Shown: piece after piece, positions 24,274-35,497 of the stretch
Layout of the letters: each line of letters starts with the position of its first letter
Position numbering within the stretch: position 1 is the first letter of the stretch
Assembly (NCBI RefSeq): GCF_000143415.4
Contig: NW_003314344.1
Location: 450,367-514,366 of the forward strand
Direction: 5' to 3'
Source of the DNA: Selaginella moellendorffii
Lineage: Eukaryota; Streptophyta; Lycopodiopsida; Selaginellales; Selaginellaceae
DNA: 64,000 nucleotides
Translations under genes and position numbers: made by a program
Notes under the pieces: generated by a model
What the model saw: the letters and a program-made list of their open reading frames with translations, nothing else
Told to the model about the DNA's origin: nothing
Databases searched by the model: none

Positions 24274-26139
24274 CTCGGCTCCAGATATCGCGCACAGCCG
24301 AGCCGGGAAATTAATGCAGCATTCTCGGAATTTCTTGCTCCGCCAAAGACCTAAGGATTGCGGAGGGAGAGGAATAAATCACGATACCGCTACGCGGACA
24401 ATCCGGCAAGCAGCATTAGCCGCAAAAGAGGGCAGGCAATCCAAGCAACACCAGGAGAGAAAAAATTGGAGCGAGGAATCTGAGATTTCCGGCAGCGGCA
24501 GCCAGCACGAGGAGCAGCAGCAAAGATTAGGCTAGCAGATCAATCACGCCGTGGCGGGCGCCAGTGACGATCGGCGGCAGCGCCCCAAAAATCCCTCTCT
24601 CACGGAAGAACAAAACCCTCGAAAGATATGCGCCATGGACACATTGCTTTGAGCACCAGATGAGAGCACATACGCACACACAACATGGCCGGCGCCATAT
24701 GGCACAAATTTACCTCTCCTACGGCCCTGCCCTTCACTGTCCAGTGGTCAATCCTGAGCGTTAGATTGATAAGCGTGACACGCCAGATTCCGCCACGTCG
24801 GACCCGTGTACGTCGACGCCAGGCCACGTGCAGCACTTGATGCCGTCGGATGTCAGATCTGACGGCCGGCTGTGCTCTACCGCATTAAATACGATGATAG
24901 GCTCTGGTAAAACGGAACACGTGTGAGCATCGCAGCGCTCCTTATCCACAAAAATCTGTTTCACCTGGCGGGTAAAAGAAACGTTTTTTCACCCCGAGGG
25001 CGGATATTTTTCCCTTCGCGTCCGTACGTACGGCCATGGCCATTTGGAACATCCCTTGTAGTGGTCCCTGTTTAACATGCCCTTGTCTCTGGATCATCAC
25101 AACAGATACCATCAATGTCTTAGTCGGAACGCTCGCAAGAAAATAATGCTTCCATCCAACCTTGATGAGAAGAAGAAAAAAATTTAGTGACCCCAAAGCT
25201 TTCCCTGTCAATCAAAGAGAAAGATTTAAGGATCTTTCACCCCGTACGAAACCCGCGTAAAAAAGCTTTCTTCCTCCACGACTTTCAGTGGCCACCAAGG
25301 CGACGTAATCGCTCCTCGATGAACAACGTCCATGGATGGCGCGATCGATCGATTGGCGCTGTAAGTCTCTCGCCATGATTCCACCGCTCTCTTTTTAGTC
25401 CTCGTCCAAGACAAAATTCTCTCAGTGCTCGTACCGGATCTCTCGACGCTTGTCCGACAATGCAAGCGACGAAACTGCTCGCGTCCTCCAGCCTCCATTT
25501 TACGCCTTGTTGACGCTCCGTTGGGTGTTCTTCCTCTGGCGGGCTCCAGCTTCTTTTGTTCTCGCTCTCTTTTTTCCCTTGCTGATCTTTCTCTCATCCC
25601 AGCGAGCCGAGCCGAACGCGTCAAAAACTGCTCTATCTTCGCTTTGGTTTCGACAGCGGCAGTCGAACCTTTCCCTGCTGCTACAGCCAAACGATCACAA
25701 ACACACCTATCAGTCCAAAATGCATGCATTCTCCCACCAAAGTACAGGAACCTGGACTTCAATGTGATATCCACCCACCAGCCAACGCTCCCTTTGCAGC
25801 TCCCTCAATCACTCACTCGCTGAGGATGGTTTCCGTTGCGTGAAAAGAACTCGTACGCCCGAGCCTCCCACTTGCGACTGCTGTTACGAAATGGGACCGT
25901 AAGTACGACGAAACTTATAAAGGTACCTGACCCGGCTCACGCTGAGACGATGCCCACGGCTGTTGAATCATATAGAAATCTTCTCCGTACCACAAAACTT
26001 GATGGCTCCAGCACGAGAGATACCAAAACACCATTAGTTGGTTCACGCCTGCATGAATAGTAGGAAAGAAACAACACCAAAGCATCGTCCCAGACACAAA
26101 GTTTCACCTTATGTCTTATTCACGATTATCTCTAACATC
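24274..26139. other. Intergenic with ACGT-core cluster
   Basis: Upstream region of the DHA kinase gene and 3' flank of p24. Perfect G-boxes (CACGTG) at 24825-24830 and 24918-24923 plus further ACGT cores at about 24790-24815 suggest a regulated promoter, perhaps of the kinase gene about 550 bp away. A long minus-strand open frame at 25226-25774 lacks any family features and is not called. Confidence 0.45.
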
Positions 26140-26981
26140 TCACAGTTTGGTGTAGCCAATCTTCCTATTGAACAAGTGTTTTAGGACGAGAACCTGGGTT
26201 ACGCTGGCTGCGGCCAGGGCCAGGTACTCGCCAATAGTGTAGAAAAGGAGCCTCTTTTGAGTGCTCCTGTTCGCTGTAAAAAAAGAAAAGCACGTCTCTC
26301 TCAGAAAAGAAGAAGAAACAAAAAAACGAGAAAAATGAGACAAATGCACTGCAGAGCTTACTGTTATGGTGCCGCTCCACTCGCGATCTGAGGTAGTGCT
26401 GATCTGCCATAAGTGATTCCAGGGCCTCCTTCAACTGCGAAATCTTTACGTGTACGGGATTGAGGTGCTCTGGAGCAAAGAGACACGAAAAACTAAGTAT
26501 TCGGTGTCAAAGGAACAAAATCTTACCGTCTTTAGCGAGGTTGTGCTCGTTTAGAATGTGACCAACGTGGATATAGAAATCCACAGTCTCGGGGCTCGGA
26601 GCAGTGTTATGGAAGCAAAACTTGTACAGCCCTGGCATGGCAGCCGTGAAGGAAAACTTGTCTCCAGCCGACCCCCTGATCGAAGAGACAATGACTCCCG
26701 CCGGAGAAGTGGCCTGCGAGAGAAATCCAAATGAGAAATCTAAATGTTTCTACAAGAGATGAGCTTACCACAAAGTCGATCCCTGGATGATCCGAGGCCC
26801 AGAAGATCTCGTGATCCACCACAACGAAGTTCCCCGTGACGATATCGTTCGCATACTCGACGTGCTCCTGGACGCACTCGGTCCTGTACACCGTCATGGA
26901 GAGCGCATCGGCCGATCGAATCGACGCCAGTAGCAGCGCCGCGAGCGCCAGAGCCAGCGCCAGAGCCAGCGCCATTGCCAT
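26140..26981 (-). CDS. p24-beta cargo receptor (emp24/TMED family)
   Basis: Four exons (26981-26769, 26713-26527, 26469-26362, 26273-26140) encode 213 residues. An alanine/leucine-repeat signal peptide (MAMALALALALALAALLLAS) precedes the GOLD domain with its two cysteines (ECVQEHV and YKFCFHN), then a coiled coil (ISQLKEALESLMADQHYLRS) and one C-terminal transmembrane span. NFVVVDHEIFWASDHPGIDF and ETVDFYIHVGH place it nearest to the plant p24-beta-3 type. p24 proteins cycle between ER and Golgi and help load COPI/COPII cargo. The C-terminal tail NRKIGYTKL lacks a classic dilysine signal. Its ATG lies only 35 bp downstream of the stop codon of the PPR gene on the same strand. Confidence 0.92.
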
Positions 26982-27016
26982 TGCCAGTGCCTACCTCTCC
27001 TCCCCCGCCAAGAACC

Positions 27017-28852
27017 CTAAATCACAGTCAATGCCCTCTCCGTACTAGATAGAACCACGTACGGAGAGGCGCGCTGTGGATCATTCCTGGAGACAATCCC
27101 CGCGGCTTTCCCCGATCTAGCAGCATCGCTGTGGAAATTGCAGGCACCGAGCAGCGTCGCCCACGATTCGGCGCTAGGGATCTTGTGGACGAGCTCCTCC
27201 GCGATCGCCAGCCACCCAGCTCGCCCCAGAAGATCGATCACGCAGGGGTAGTGATCGGCGCCTGCGACGAGGCCGTAATCTCGCGACATGGCGGCGAAGA
27301 GATCCATCCCATCGGCGATCATCCCCGCGTGGCTGCAGGAGGAGAGAATGCTCACGAATGTGATCTCCACCGGGCGAACTCCCTCGAGGTTCATGAGCTG
27401 GAAGAGCCCCAGCGCCTCGATCGATCGCCCGTTGTGCGCGTATGCCGCGATGATCGCCGACCACGACACCACATTCTTGGCCGCGATCACCTCGAAAGCA
27501 CTGCGCGCCGCCGCGAGATCGCCACACCGCCCATACATGCTCACGATCGCGGTCCCCAGCACCACGTCGATCTCGAATTCCACGGCCGCCATGGCGGCGT
27601 GGATGGATCGCCCCAGCGGCAGCCAGGAGAGATCCGCGCACACATCCAGCACGGTGGAGAGCGTGTTCTTGTCCGCCCCCACGCCCTCCAGATCAAGAAC
27701 CCTAAACAGCGCTATAGCTTCCCTTCCCAGCGAGTTCTTGCAATATCCATTGATCATAGCGTTCCAGGCCGCCACATCCCTGCACGGCATCCGATCGAAC
27801 AGCGCCCTCGCCTCGTCAATCCGCCCGCCCTGGGACAACGCGACGATCATCGCCGTGGTGGTGATCACATTCCACACAGGCATTCTCGCATAAATCTCTC
27901 GCGCTTGATCCAATCGCCCGGCCTGCGCCAGCCCCTGCGTGATCAAAGTCCACGAGATCTCATCCGGCCGCGCCATGCGCGAGAAGATTTCCAGCGCCGG
28001 CTCCAGCATTCCAGATCGAACATAGCCCTGGATCAAAGCATTACACGCCGCGGCGTCCTTGCCCGGCATCTCATCGAAGACCCTCTTTGCCTCTTCCAGA
28101 TGCCCCACACGGGCATATGCCGATACCATGGTAGTCCACGTCACCACGTCTCGGTTAGCCATGGCCTTGAACATTCTAGCAGCAGCTTCTACCTGGTTAC
28201 ATCCCACGTAAGCGGCCAACATGGCGTTCCACGTTGGAAGATCTCGGCGGGGCATGCTATCAAAGATCGTCCTTGCCTTGACAATTTGCCCCGCCTTGGC
28301 ATATCCCGCGATCATGGCTGTACACGTTGCCTCGTTTGGACAAGGCATTGTCGCAAACAACGCACTTGCCTCGTCCACGTCACCATTCCGCGAATATGCT
28401 GCGATCAGCACATTCCACGACACGGCATCTTTTTGCGGCATTCCATCAAACAGCTCCCGCGCGTCGGCAAGATGCCCATTCCGGGCATAAGCCGTGAGCA
28501 TGAGATTCCAGGAGTAGAGATTCGGCCGTACGAAATCGTTCAGCACGGCGCGAGCCTCGCAGAGGCTCCCACACCTGCCGTACATTTGTATGAGCATATT
28601 CGCGAGGAAAACATCCTCGCAGAGCTGTGGCGAGTGCCTGACCTTGGCGTGTATTTCCCGGCCCAGGGAAAGATCCCGGGAATATCCGCAAGACTTGATA
28701 ATGTCCACAAACGAACCATTGGCGGACATTATAAAATCAAAGTCCCAGGCATCGCTCGAAGCTCCATAATACTTTACACGTACAATACGACTAGCTACGG
28801 ATACGGCTACGGCTAGTCTAGGATTCAATCCAACAAACGGAATATATTTCAA
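27017..28852 (-). CDS. PLS-class PPR protein ending in a broken E motif
   Basis: Single intronless frame, 611 residues. About fifteen PPR units can be recognised (for example NMLIQMYGRCGSLCEA, WNVLIAAYSRNGDVDEA, CTAMIAGYAKAGQIVKA). The first 40 residues are basic/hydrophobic and could target an organelle. Like the other PPR in this window it reaches the E motif at ASPYVVLSS and ends seven residues later, so it has no E+/DYW region. The stop is immediately in front of the p24 start codon. Likely organellar RNA binding; whether it is active alone is doubtful. Confidence 0.9.
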   Translation of the reverse strand: MKYIPFVGLNPRLAVAVSVASRIVRVKYYGASSDAWDFDFIMSANGSFVDIIKSCGYSRDLSLGREIHAKVRHSPQLCEDVFLANMLIQMYGRCGSLCEARAVLNDFVRPNLYSWNLMLTAYARNGHLADARELFDGMPQKDAVSWNVLIAAYSRNGDVDEASALFATMPCPNEATCTAMIAGYAKAGQIVKARTIFDSMPRRDLPTWNAMLAAYVGCNQVEAAARMFKAMANRDVVTWTTMVSAYARVGHLEEAKRVFDEMPGKDAAACNALIQGYVRSGMLEPALEIFSRMARPDEISWTLITQGLAQAGRLDQAREIYARMPVWNVITTTAMIVALSQGGRIDEARALFDRMPCRDVAAWNAMINGYCKNSLGREAIALFRVLDLEGVGADKNTLSTVLDVCADLSWLPLGRSIHAAMAAVEFEIDVVLGTAIVSMYGRCGDLAAARSAFEVIAAKNVVSWSAIIAAYAHNGRSIEALGLFQLMNLEGVRPVEITFVSILSSCSHAGMIADGMDLFAAMSRDYGLVAGADHYPCVIDLLGRAGWLAIAEELVHKIPSAESWATLLGACNFHSDAARSGKAAGIVSRNDPQRASPYVVLSSTERALTVI

Positions 28853-29671
28853 GAGGTTGACTCGTCGATTTTCTTTTCTTTTTTGCGTTTAAAGCTACCT
28901 ACGGGTACATTGCTTAGCATAGGAAGATCCAACTTAAGTGGAATCAGGCATATTCGAATCTCTTTGATAAAGCAAGAAATCCCTCTCTAGGTAGAAAGAA
29001 AGAAAGAAAGAAAGAGGTGTGCCCGATTTCTTTTCGCTCTCTCCATCCAATTTTTAATCGTTGTCTGATGATTGATGAGAGGAGTGGAGTGGGATCGATC
29101 AGTTACAGTAGAGCCCCGGGAATAAATGCCTGAAAGGATCTCGAGCACACAACCCAGAGCAGCAGCGACAAAGCACGCCATCGCCAACGATCGAAAAAAT
29201 CTTTTGTTTCTCGCGAAATGTTGGCGTTGATCGGATCAAACCCCTCGTTGCCCGCGAGGTGGGTTCCGGCGAATTGACGCGAGATCGAGGTGGGTTTTCT
29301 AGGATTGCTCGCGTTCTTGCGTTTGATCGTCTTGGGCGGTGATGGAAAAAATCTCGCAGTGTGTTGGCTACCTTGGCTGGGCTCTTTGTTTTTGTTCTTG
29401 GGCTATTAAATCCCTGTGTGAGGAACATGGCTGTCAGCTCATTCATCGCTCCCCCTTTGCTTCACGTGTGAATCCCTCTCCCATCCCGTTATTTTCTCGC
29501 AATCGCTCGCTTTTCCCCTTAAAAATGCTGCGTTTCAACGTTGTTGTTGGGCTGTCGCCGAGCTAGAGCTATGGCGAGAGAAGAAAAATCTCGCGTCAAT
29601 CTCATGACTGGGCCTTGTTCCAGGATATAGGAGCGATCGATTCCATTCGTCGATCGATCGATTTGGCGAGG
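28853..29671. other. Intergenic between divergent genes
   Basis: Promoter region of the PPR gene and of the zinc-ribbon gene. A GAAA microsatellite lies at about 28996-29013. The CAG near 29626 could be the acceptor of a leader intron for the downstream gene. No further gene is seen. Confidence 0.45.
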
Positions 29672-30583
29672 ATGCCACCCAGGTACTTGAAGCTGGGCGT
29701 GGGCAACAACACGGACAGGGACACGAGCTTGTTCCAGTTCCAGCCGGATGATCTTGGCGAGCAGCGGCAGCGAATTTCCTCCTGGCCGGGATTGCGGAGA
29801 GCGCAATCCACGCGGGAGAGGCTGGAGTCTCCATCTCTCCAGAAATCGGTAGCGTATAATCTGGGCGGCGCTAGAGCTAGAAAGGAAGAAGAGAGCGTAC
29901 CAAGGAGGGATTTCGATCTAGCGGTAGCGCAGCGGCAGATCGAGGTTCCAGAGCTCCGGCGCGCAAGCTCCACCAGGGAATCGACAATCCACCAGGGACT
30001 GGGCGGCGATCATCAGGGCGTGGTGTCCAGCATCGTCAAGAATCTCAAGCAACACCAGCCAAAGATTCATCTCCCGCGCACGCAATCCATGCGCTACAAC
30101 CGGATCGTGTCCGCCGATAGCAGCAGCGAGGAGGATCTGGCAGCGGCGGCGGCGGCGGCGGCGGCGAGGGAGAATCATCATCCGCGAGTCCTAGGGATCG
30201 CGCCCCCGCGGCATTCTTGCGTGGAGAAGCTGTCCCTGGACAAGGTGGATCGCAGCAGCAAGCGCCTGGTGAGGATCTCCGACAGCTACCAGACGCGCGA
30301 CGGGGAGATCCTCTCCATCGAGTGCGCGCAGTGTGGCCGATGGCTGGGCACCGTTTCGCAGCGCCTCAATCTCGACGAGGGATCGCTCAAGCTGTGCCAG
30401 ATTTGCCATCCCGTGCAAGAATCCATGGCGGCTATGGCCAATCCAGGGGATAATCCGACCAAGGCGGCGGCGGCGGCGGTGGAGGATCATCACAAGAAAG
30501 CGAGCGGCGGATTCCTGCGAGGATTGCGCCGGATGCTCGGCCTCAAGACCTCCAAGAACAGCAAGAATGCGAGCGCCAGATGA
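29672..30583 (+). CDS. Unrecognised basic protein with CxxC-x20-CxxC zinc ribbon
   Basis: Intronless, 303 residues from the first ATG; the frame is open upstream without ATG, so an earlier non-visible exon is possible. Visible features: three arginine-serine repeats (RRAQSTRER, RRASSTREST, PRTQSMRYNR) resembling RxxS kinase or 14-3-3 sites, an acidic SSSEEDL followed by nine alanines, a short zinc-ribbon-like module CAQCGRW...KLCQICHP (cysteines near residues 218, 221, 242, 245), a second alanine run, and a basic amphipathic tail GGFLRGLRRMLGLKTSK. I do not recognise the family. The GC-rich codon use matches neighbouring genes, supporting a real coding region. Confidence 0.7.
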   Translation: MPPRYLKLGVGNNTDRDTSLFQFQPDDLGEQRQRISSWPGLRRAQSTRERLESPSLQKSVAYNLGGARARKEEESVPRRDFDLAVAQRQIEVPELRRASSTRESTIHQGLGGDHQGVVSSIVKNLKQHQPKIHLPRTQSMRYNRIVSADSSSEEDLAAAAAAAAARENHHPRVLGIAPPRHSCVEKLSLDKVDRSSKRLVRISDSYQTRDGEILSIECAQCGRWLGTVSQRLNLDEGSLKLCQICHPVQESMAAMANPGDNPTKAAAAAVEDHHKKASGGFLRGLRRMLGLKTSKNSKNASAR

Positions 30584-30978
30584 GATCGATCGATCGCTTG
30601 ACTACCGCTAAAATTTTCTATGCGATTTGTCCCTCCGGAATAAGAAACGACCTGGAAGAAGAAGAATCCACCAAGAACCCTAACCCTTATTAAAATATCC
30701 CCGGCATATGCTTCGTCCCCAATGCAAACAAAATAGAAGGTTGTTCTCTCTTTTTCCTTTGTCCTGTACACAAAGTTTCATCAACGAAAACAGTGAGTGG
30801 CTTACTCTAAACTTCCAGAACAAAGAATCTTTCGCCTTGCACGGAAGAATTTTTTTCTCGAGTAGAAATGGGAGCTTCTCAGCTCGTCATTCATCACGGC
30901 TGCTCCACTTTGATCCTGCCAAGGGACGCACCAAGTCAAGTAACTTTCCACTGGACGCTGGCTACGAACCTTTTGGGA

Positions 30979-33017
30979 CTAGCCGAATGCGTAGGGATCG
31001 TCAGCGTAAGGGTCTAGGCATCCCTCTCCAAACAGATCGTTGCCATCGTCATCGTCATCGTCGTCATTCAAGCTCACAATCTGTCCATTACAAATGCTCG
31101 CACTGTTTTTTTCACGAACTTAGTAGAGGTTTACCTGTTTTTTGGTCGGCTTCTTTCGGCTGCTAGCTCTGGGCTTGGTTTTGGGCGTTGCCTCCTGCAA
31201 ACAAATGACGCGAAGTTTTATATGAGAGCTTTGCTACGTAAGGAGGAGGCGTCTACCTTTGTGGCCGTGCTTTGAACTCTCTTCCTTTTCGCGTATGTCT
31301 TCTTGGCATCAGGTGGTGCTTCGGCCGCCTTCTTTTCAATCTGGCTCTCGAGTTTACTCTGCAGCTCTTCGATTTGATCCTTGAGTTTCTTCTCGATGTC
31401 ACTTTTCTCGAGCGAGACTAGATCCAGTTCCTTCTTTTTGTCGGCCTACAAAGACAAGAATATCTGTGATAACTTTCATACTTGCGCATATAGGCTTACC
31501 AGGTCGGCCTGTTGTTGCTGCTGTCTCTCCAAAAGTTCCTCGTTTCTGGCCTTGACCCTCTCCAGCTCCGCCTCTACCCGTGTAAGCGATGCCATATGTT
31601 TCTTCTGCAGATCTTCAACCGTATCGTTGAGTTTCTTCTCAAGCTCCCGCTTCTCAACGGCAACAAGCTCCAGCTCCTTCTTGTTGTCAGCCTGAAAGAA
31701 ATCTCGTCAAATCCTGTCACGTGTTTTGTCACTGTAAGTACCAAGTCCGACTGCTGCCGGCGGTCTCTCTCCGAAAGCTCCCCGAATTTGGCCTTTGCAA
31801 TCTCGAGCTCCGCCTCCACCTGATCAAGACAAGAAAATTGCGCAAGTCTTGTCAAATATTTGACAGGAACCTTTTTCATGGACAGAAGGAGCCCGTTGTA
31901 CTTCGATTGAAGCTCCTCATGCTTCGCAGAAACCTGTTCCAAAGCTTGCTTATGGCTCTCTTGTAGCTTGTTTATCTGGATAAAAACATACACATGAGAA
32001 CGATTCAGTTGGTGGCTAATCACCTCGTGGCGTTTCATCTCAAGCATCGCCTGTAAGAAAGAAAAAGCGCTATGTTATGCAAGAGGCTGAACGAAAAAGC
32101 TGATTACCTGATCGTTCTTCTGCGATAACTCCCTGAGGTGTTTCGCAATGTCTGCTTGCTTGGCTTCTAACTGAAGCTCCGATTGCTTGCGAGTTTCCAA
32201 AAGCGTCTTTTCCAGAGCGGCGATCTTCTGAGCTGCAGACTCTTGTTCCTTGAGCAGCAGCTGCTTGTACTCGCTATTCTTCTCGGCAGTCTCGAGCTTT
32301 AGCGTAGCTTCTTGCAAGCTGGTCCGCAGCCTTGCCAAGTCCTTTTCAATTACCTCGTCCCTGGTTAGCAACCTTTCTTCAACGAGCTTCTTGGTCGCCT
32401 CAGCTAGTTCACATGAATTAGAACAAAGCAACATGGTTTTCAAAGCGATGAAAAGATGATACCTTGTTGGACTTGATTCTCAAGAGCGTGTAGAGTCTCT
32501 GTGATCTGCTCGAAGAAGGCGCTGGCTGACGAGACTTTGGTCTCCACACTGGTCCAAAGCTTTGTGTCCTCGCTGTGCTTTACTTTCAGCATGGCATTCT
32601 CGTTGGAGATTTCCTGGTTCTTCGCTTCCAATGCTCGTAGCTCCTCCTCCGCCTTCGCAAGCTTGGAGTTCTACAGAACAAGACGCTGTTGTCGAGAATG
32701 GGAATTGCAAATACAAACCGCGATTTCCAGGTCGCTCCTGACGCACGCTTGTTCTTGGAGCATTTTCTCTGATCAAGGGACAAAGAATGCCCGCATTGCT
32801 GGCCTAGATCGCGAAAAAGACTCGAAATATCACCTGCCGTGAGCTTGAGATGCGTGAAGCTCTCCCCAACCCTGGGATTGGCGATGTCCGGAGGACGAAC
32901 GATCCGCTGCTGCACAACCGGCTTGCCGATTCCAACGAGCCCTCGCAGACCTTGACGCGGCTGCTCAAACATCTTGATGCTCGATGTCTTCTGGAGAGCG
33001 AGCTGAAGAGTAGCCAT
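30979..33017 (-). CDS. ZYP1: Synaptonemal complex transverse-filament protein ZYP1, short form
   Basis: Eleven exons (33017-32834, 32768-32719, 32670-32463, 32403-32108, 32050-32024, 31975-31871, 31819-31742, 31691-31500, 31445-31257, 31194-31135, 31080-30979) join in frame to 496 residues. ZYP1 landmarks are present in order: THLKLTAG near the N-terminus, EDTKLWTSVETKVSS with ITETLHALENQVQ, then KQADIAKHLRELSQKNDQ, a basic region (KPRASSRKKPTKK) and the C-terminus DLFGEGCLDPYADDPYAFG. Almost everything else is coiled coil. Angiosperm ZYP1 is about 860-870 residues; here the central coiled coil between the second and third landmarks is reduced by roughly 300 residues. The protein bridges homologous chromosome axes in meiosis and limits crossovers. 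Confidence 0.87.
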
Positions 33018-33032
33018 GGCGCTGGAAACTAC

Positions 33033-33042
33033 AAACCCTAAA
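33033..33042. promoter_or_regulatory. Telo-box upstream of ZYP1
   Basis: AAACCCTAAA 16-25 nt before the ZYP1 start codon on the minus strand. Confidence 0.45.
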
Positions 33043-33109
33043 GGGCTTGATTCAAATACTGCGTTAGCTATCGGAAACAACGGCACATAAAGAGCATATT
33101 CTATTACCA

Positions 33110-34720
33110 ACCTTCTTAAACAATTTTAATCATAAAGTGTTAATATTAAGAATAATCTAAAAAGATAAACCTCTTATCATTAAGGATATTTGTATTATTC
33201 TTATATTTTATTTTCTTTTTAAAATTAAATAAGAAATAAAACATTAAAAATTATTAGGATGTAATAATAAGATTGTACAAAATCAACAAAGAACTATATT
33301 AATACAAATAAAATATGTAGTATCAGTATTTCATCTTATATTTCAAGTTAAAAATTAGTTATTAATGTAGATAAAATAAAATATCCTTTATAAAAGTAAT
33401 TGATGTTATATATTGAATGGTTTTGTGGTGATTTTAAATGTTAAGAATTAGGAATTACTAAATTTAAAAATTTTATTATATATTAAAATTAAAGCAATTT
33501 AAAATATATAATTTCACGATTGAAGATATAAATTCATTTGATTTAGACAAATTCCAATTTCAATTATTCATACAAAAAAAGTTATTTTCATAAAATTCAT
33601 AGAGTTTAACAAGCTATAATGAATCATAAAATAATTTTTATTAATTAAATTAATTGTTTATCTTTAAAATTAATGTATAATTTTTATACTTGATCATAAA
33701 TAATAAAGTGCTAACCAAAAATATTAAGGAGCCATCCCTAATTGAGGAGAGCATGACATGATTACCATAACTGCCACACAAAAATTTGTTAGATGAAACA
33801 TTTTAGGGTAATTAATATTATAAACTTTAATTAAATGTTAGGCTATTAATGCTAAATTGAACAGATTTAGTGTGTGAGTAGCAAACAATAATATAAATAA
33901 ATTTTATAATTATTAATTAAAAAATTAAAAAATTAAATTTAAAGCTGAATTAAATAAGCATACTCAAAAATGTATATATAACCCATATTTATAAACTAGA
34001 ATATAATATTAAAAGATTATTATAATAAATCAATTTAAAATTTTTTTTTCTAAAAATATGAAAATATTTACAAAACTATTCTATATACTTTGAACTTAAT
34101 AAATAAGTTATAAAATTAGCTTGATAATAAACTCATTAACTATATTTAAATCATAGTTATATATTTCATTCTTAAATTACATAGTGGGAGCAATATAAAT
34201 GGCTTGACAATAAATAAGGCTCTCAGACCAAGTAATAGCAATTAAATGAATCAAACTATATTTTTATAGTGGATATAATAATCTTTTAGCAGGTAAATTA
34301 ACTAAGTTGTTGTATTAGCTTTTTCAAGTAGCAGAATTTTTTTTATACAGCCATTATAATGAAATTATAAACAAAGTTATCTAGTTAGAAATAACTATTA
34401 TATTTTTTACATAGTATATTTTCTGATGATATAATATAGACTATAACATAATCTTCTTTATAAATGCATTACATAAAATCTTTTTGTAATTAAAATAACT
34501 TAATTTTAAACAATTATTAAAAACCAAAAATTTCTAAATCAATTTTGTGAACCTACCTCATAGATTTATACAAAATTTATAAATCATCTTTAGAATATAG
34601 TTTTAGAAATTTATTTTAAAACCTATTTAAATAACTTTTTATATAAAAGATAATTATAAATAAAACCTACTTTTAAAAGAGAGAAACATATGTAAAGGAA
34701 ATGTTGAGCACTTTTCACAA
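33110..34720. other. AT-rich intergenic block
   Basis: Composition changes abruptly at about 33,100 from gene-like to very AT-rich, with many poly-A/T runs and no usable open frame. Probably decayed repetitive DNA; no specific element can be named in this part. Confidence 0.6.
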
Positions 34721-34734
34721 TCTTGAGTTGAAAG

Positions 34735-34920
34735 GATACACTCAGGTTTTCAAACCATGTTGCAAGGTGTACACACCTCAATCCACTGAATAAAGTAATC
34801 AGATACAATGACAATATAATGATACCCCCTATGAAAATGGCCCATCAAGTTGTATATGACCAATTCAAATGGACTAGAAACTTGCATAAGTGGCACTATA
34901 AAGATGTTGCCAAACATTGA
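34735..34920 (-). mobile_element. Degraded Ty3/gypsy integrase fragment
   Basis: Minus-strand reading gives VSSPFELVIYNLMGHFHRG followed by YIVIVSDYFIQWIEV, matching the integrase-core signature of gypsy elements (PFE..GIDLMGPF, YILVATDYFTKWVEA). The first catalytic aspartate is replaced by asparagine, and no neighbouring pol domains are intact. A relic only. Confidence 0.7.
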
Positions 34921-35497
34921 CAATAAAGCAGTGAATGGAGGAGATTGTTAAACCTGAATCCACGAAGACCATCACTTTAGTAACATTAACAACACAAAAG
35001 AAAATGAATATAAACCAACCATTCATCCTCCATCAACTCCACACAGCATGCTGTGAAAGAGTGGAGGAGTACTCCTGTTATCCATGAACATCTAGATACA
35101 TCCATTACTTTTCCAATTGTTCAACAGGAAACAATTCTACATCTTCACCACCAGGTGCAACTGTAGCTTGACATGGATTCCTATGTGGCAATGTACACGA
35201 GCACGACCACCACAACCACCACCGCCACCTTGTTCTTGTGTTGCTAAACTGGCTGGAGGGTCGACCTCCATCCGCGTGGTAGACTTGCCAAGTGCAAGCT
35301 GAGGGAAGGAAGAAGTTGCAGCTCCTAATAACATCATGCCCACCACAAACAAAATAAAACAACTCCAACCTGATAGACTCTGACATATTGGGATCCACGT
35401 CTATGTGATTACTGGGTGTTGCTACGAATGGCACTTGAGGAACATAGTAGGTCTTAATTTACAAACCATTCAATAGGCTCAGTTTATAAATTTAGTA
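34921..35497. other. 3' flank of kinase gene, repeat-derived
   Basis: Contains a short minus-strand frame (35105-35434) of no recognised family, possibly more retroelement remnant. Nothing else supported. Confidence 0.4.

Noticed and set aside
25226-25774. 182-codon minus-strand frame in the DHA kinase/p24 intergenic region
   Set aside because: Arginine/glutamate-rich chance frame; no splice continuity, homology pattern or conserved motif.
27131-28816. 561-codon open frame antisense to the second PPR gene
   Set aside because: Arises from codon bias of the PPR gene on the opposite strand; composition is R/H/P-rich with no domain.
35105-35434. 109-codon minus-strand frame near the gypsy integrase relic
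   Set aside because: Could be retroelement remnant but shows no gag/pol signature; not enough for a call.
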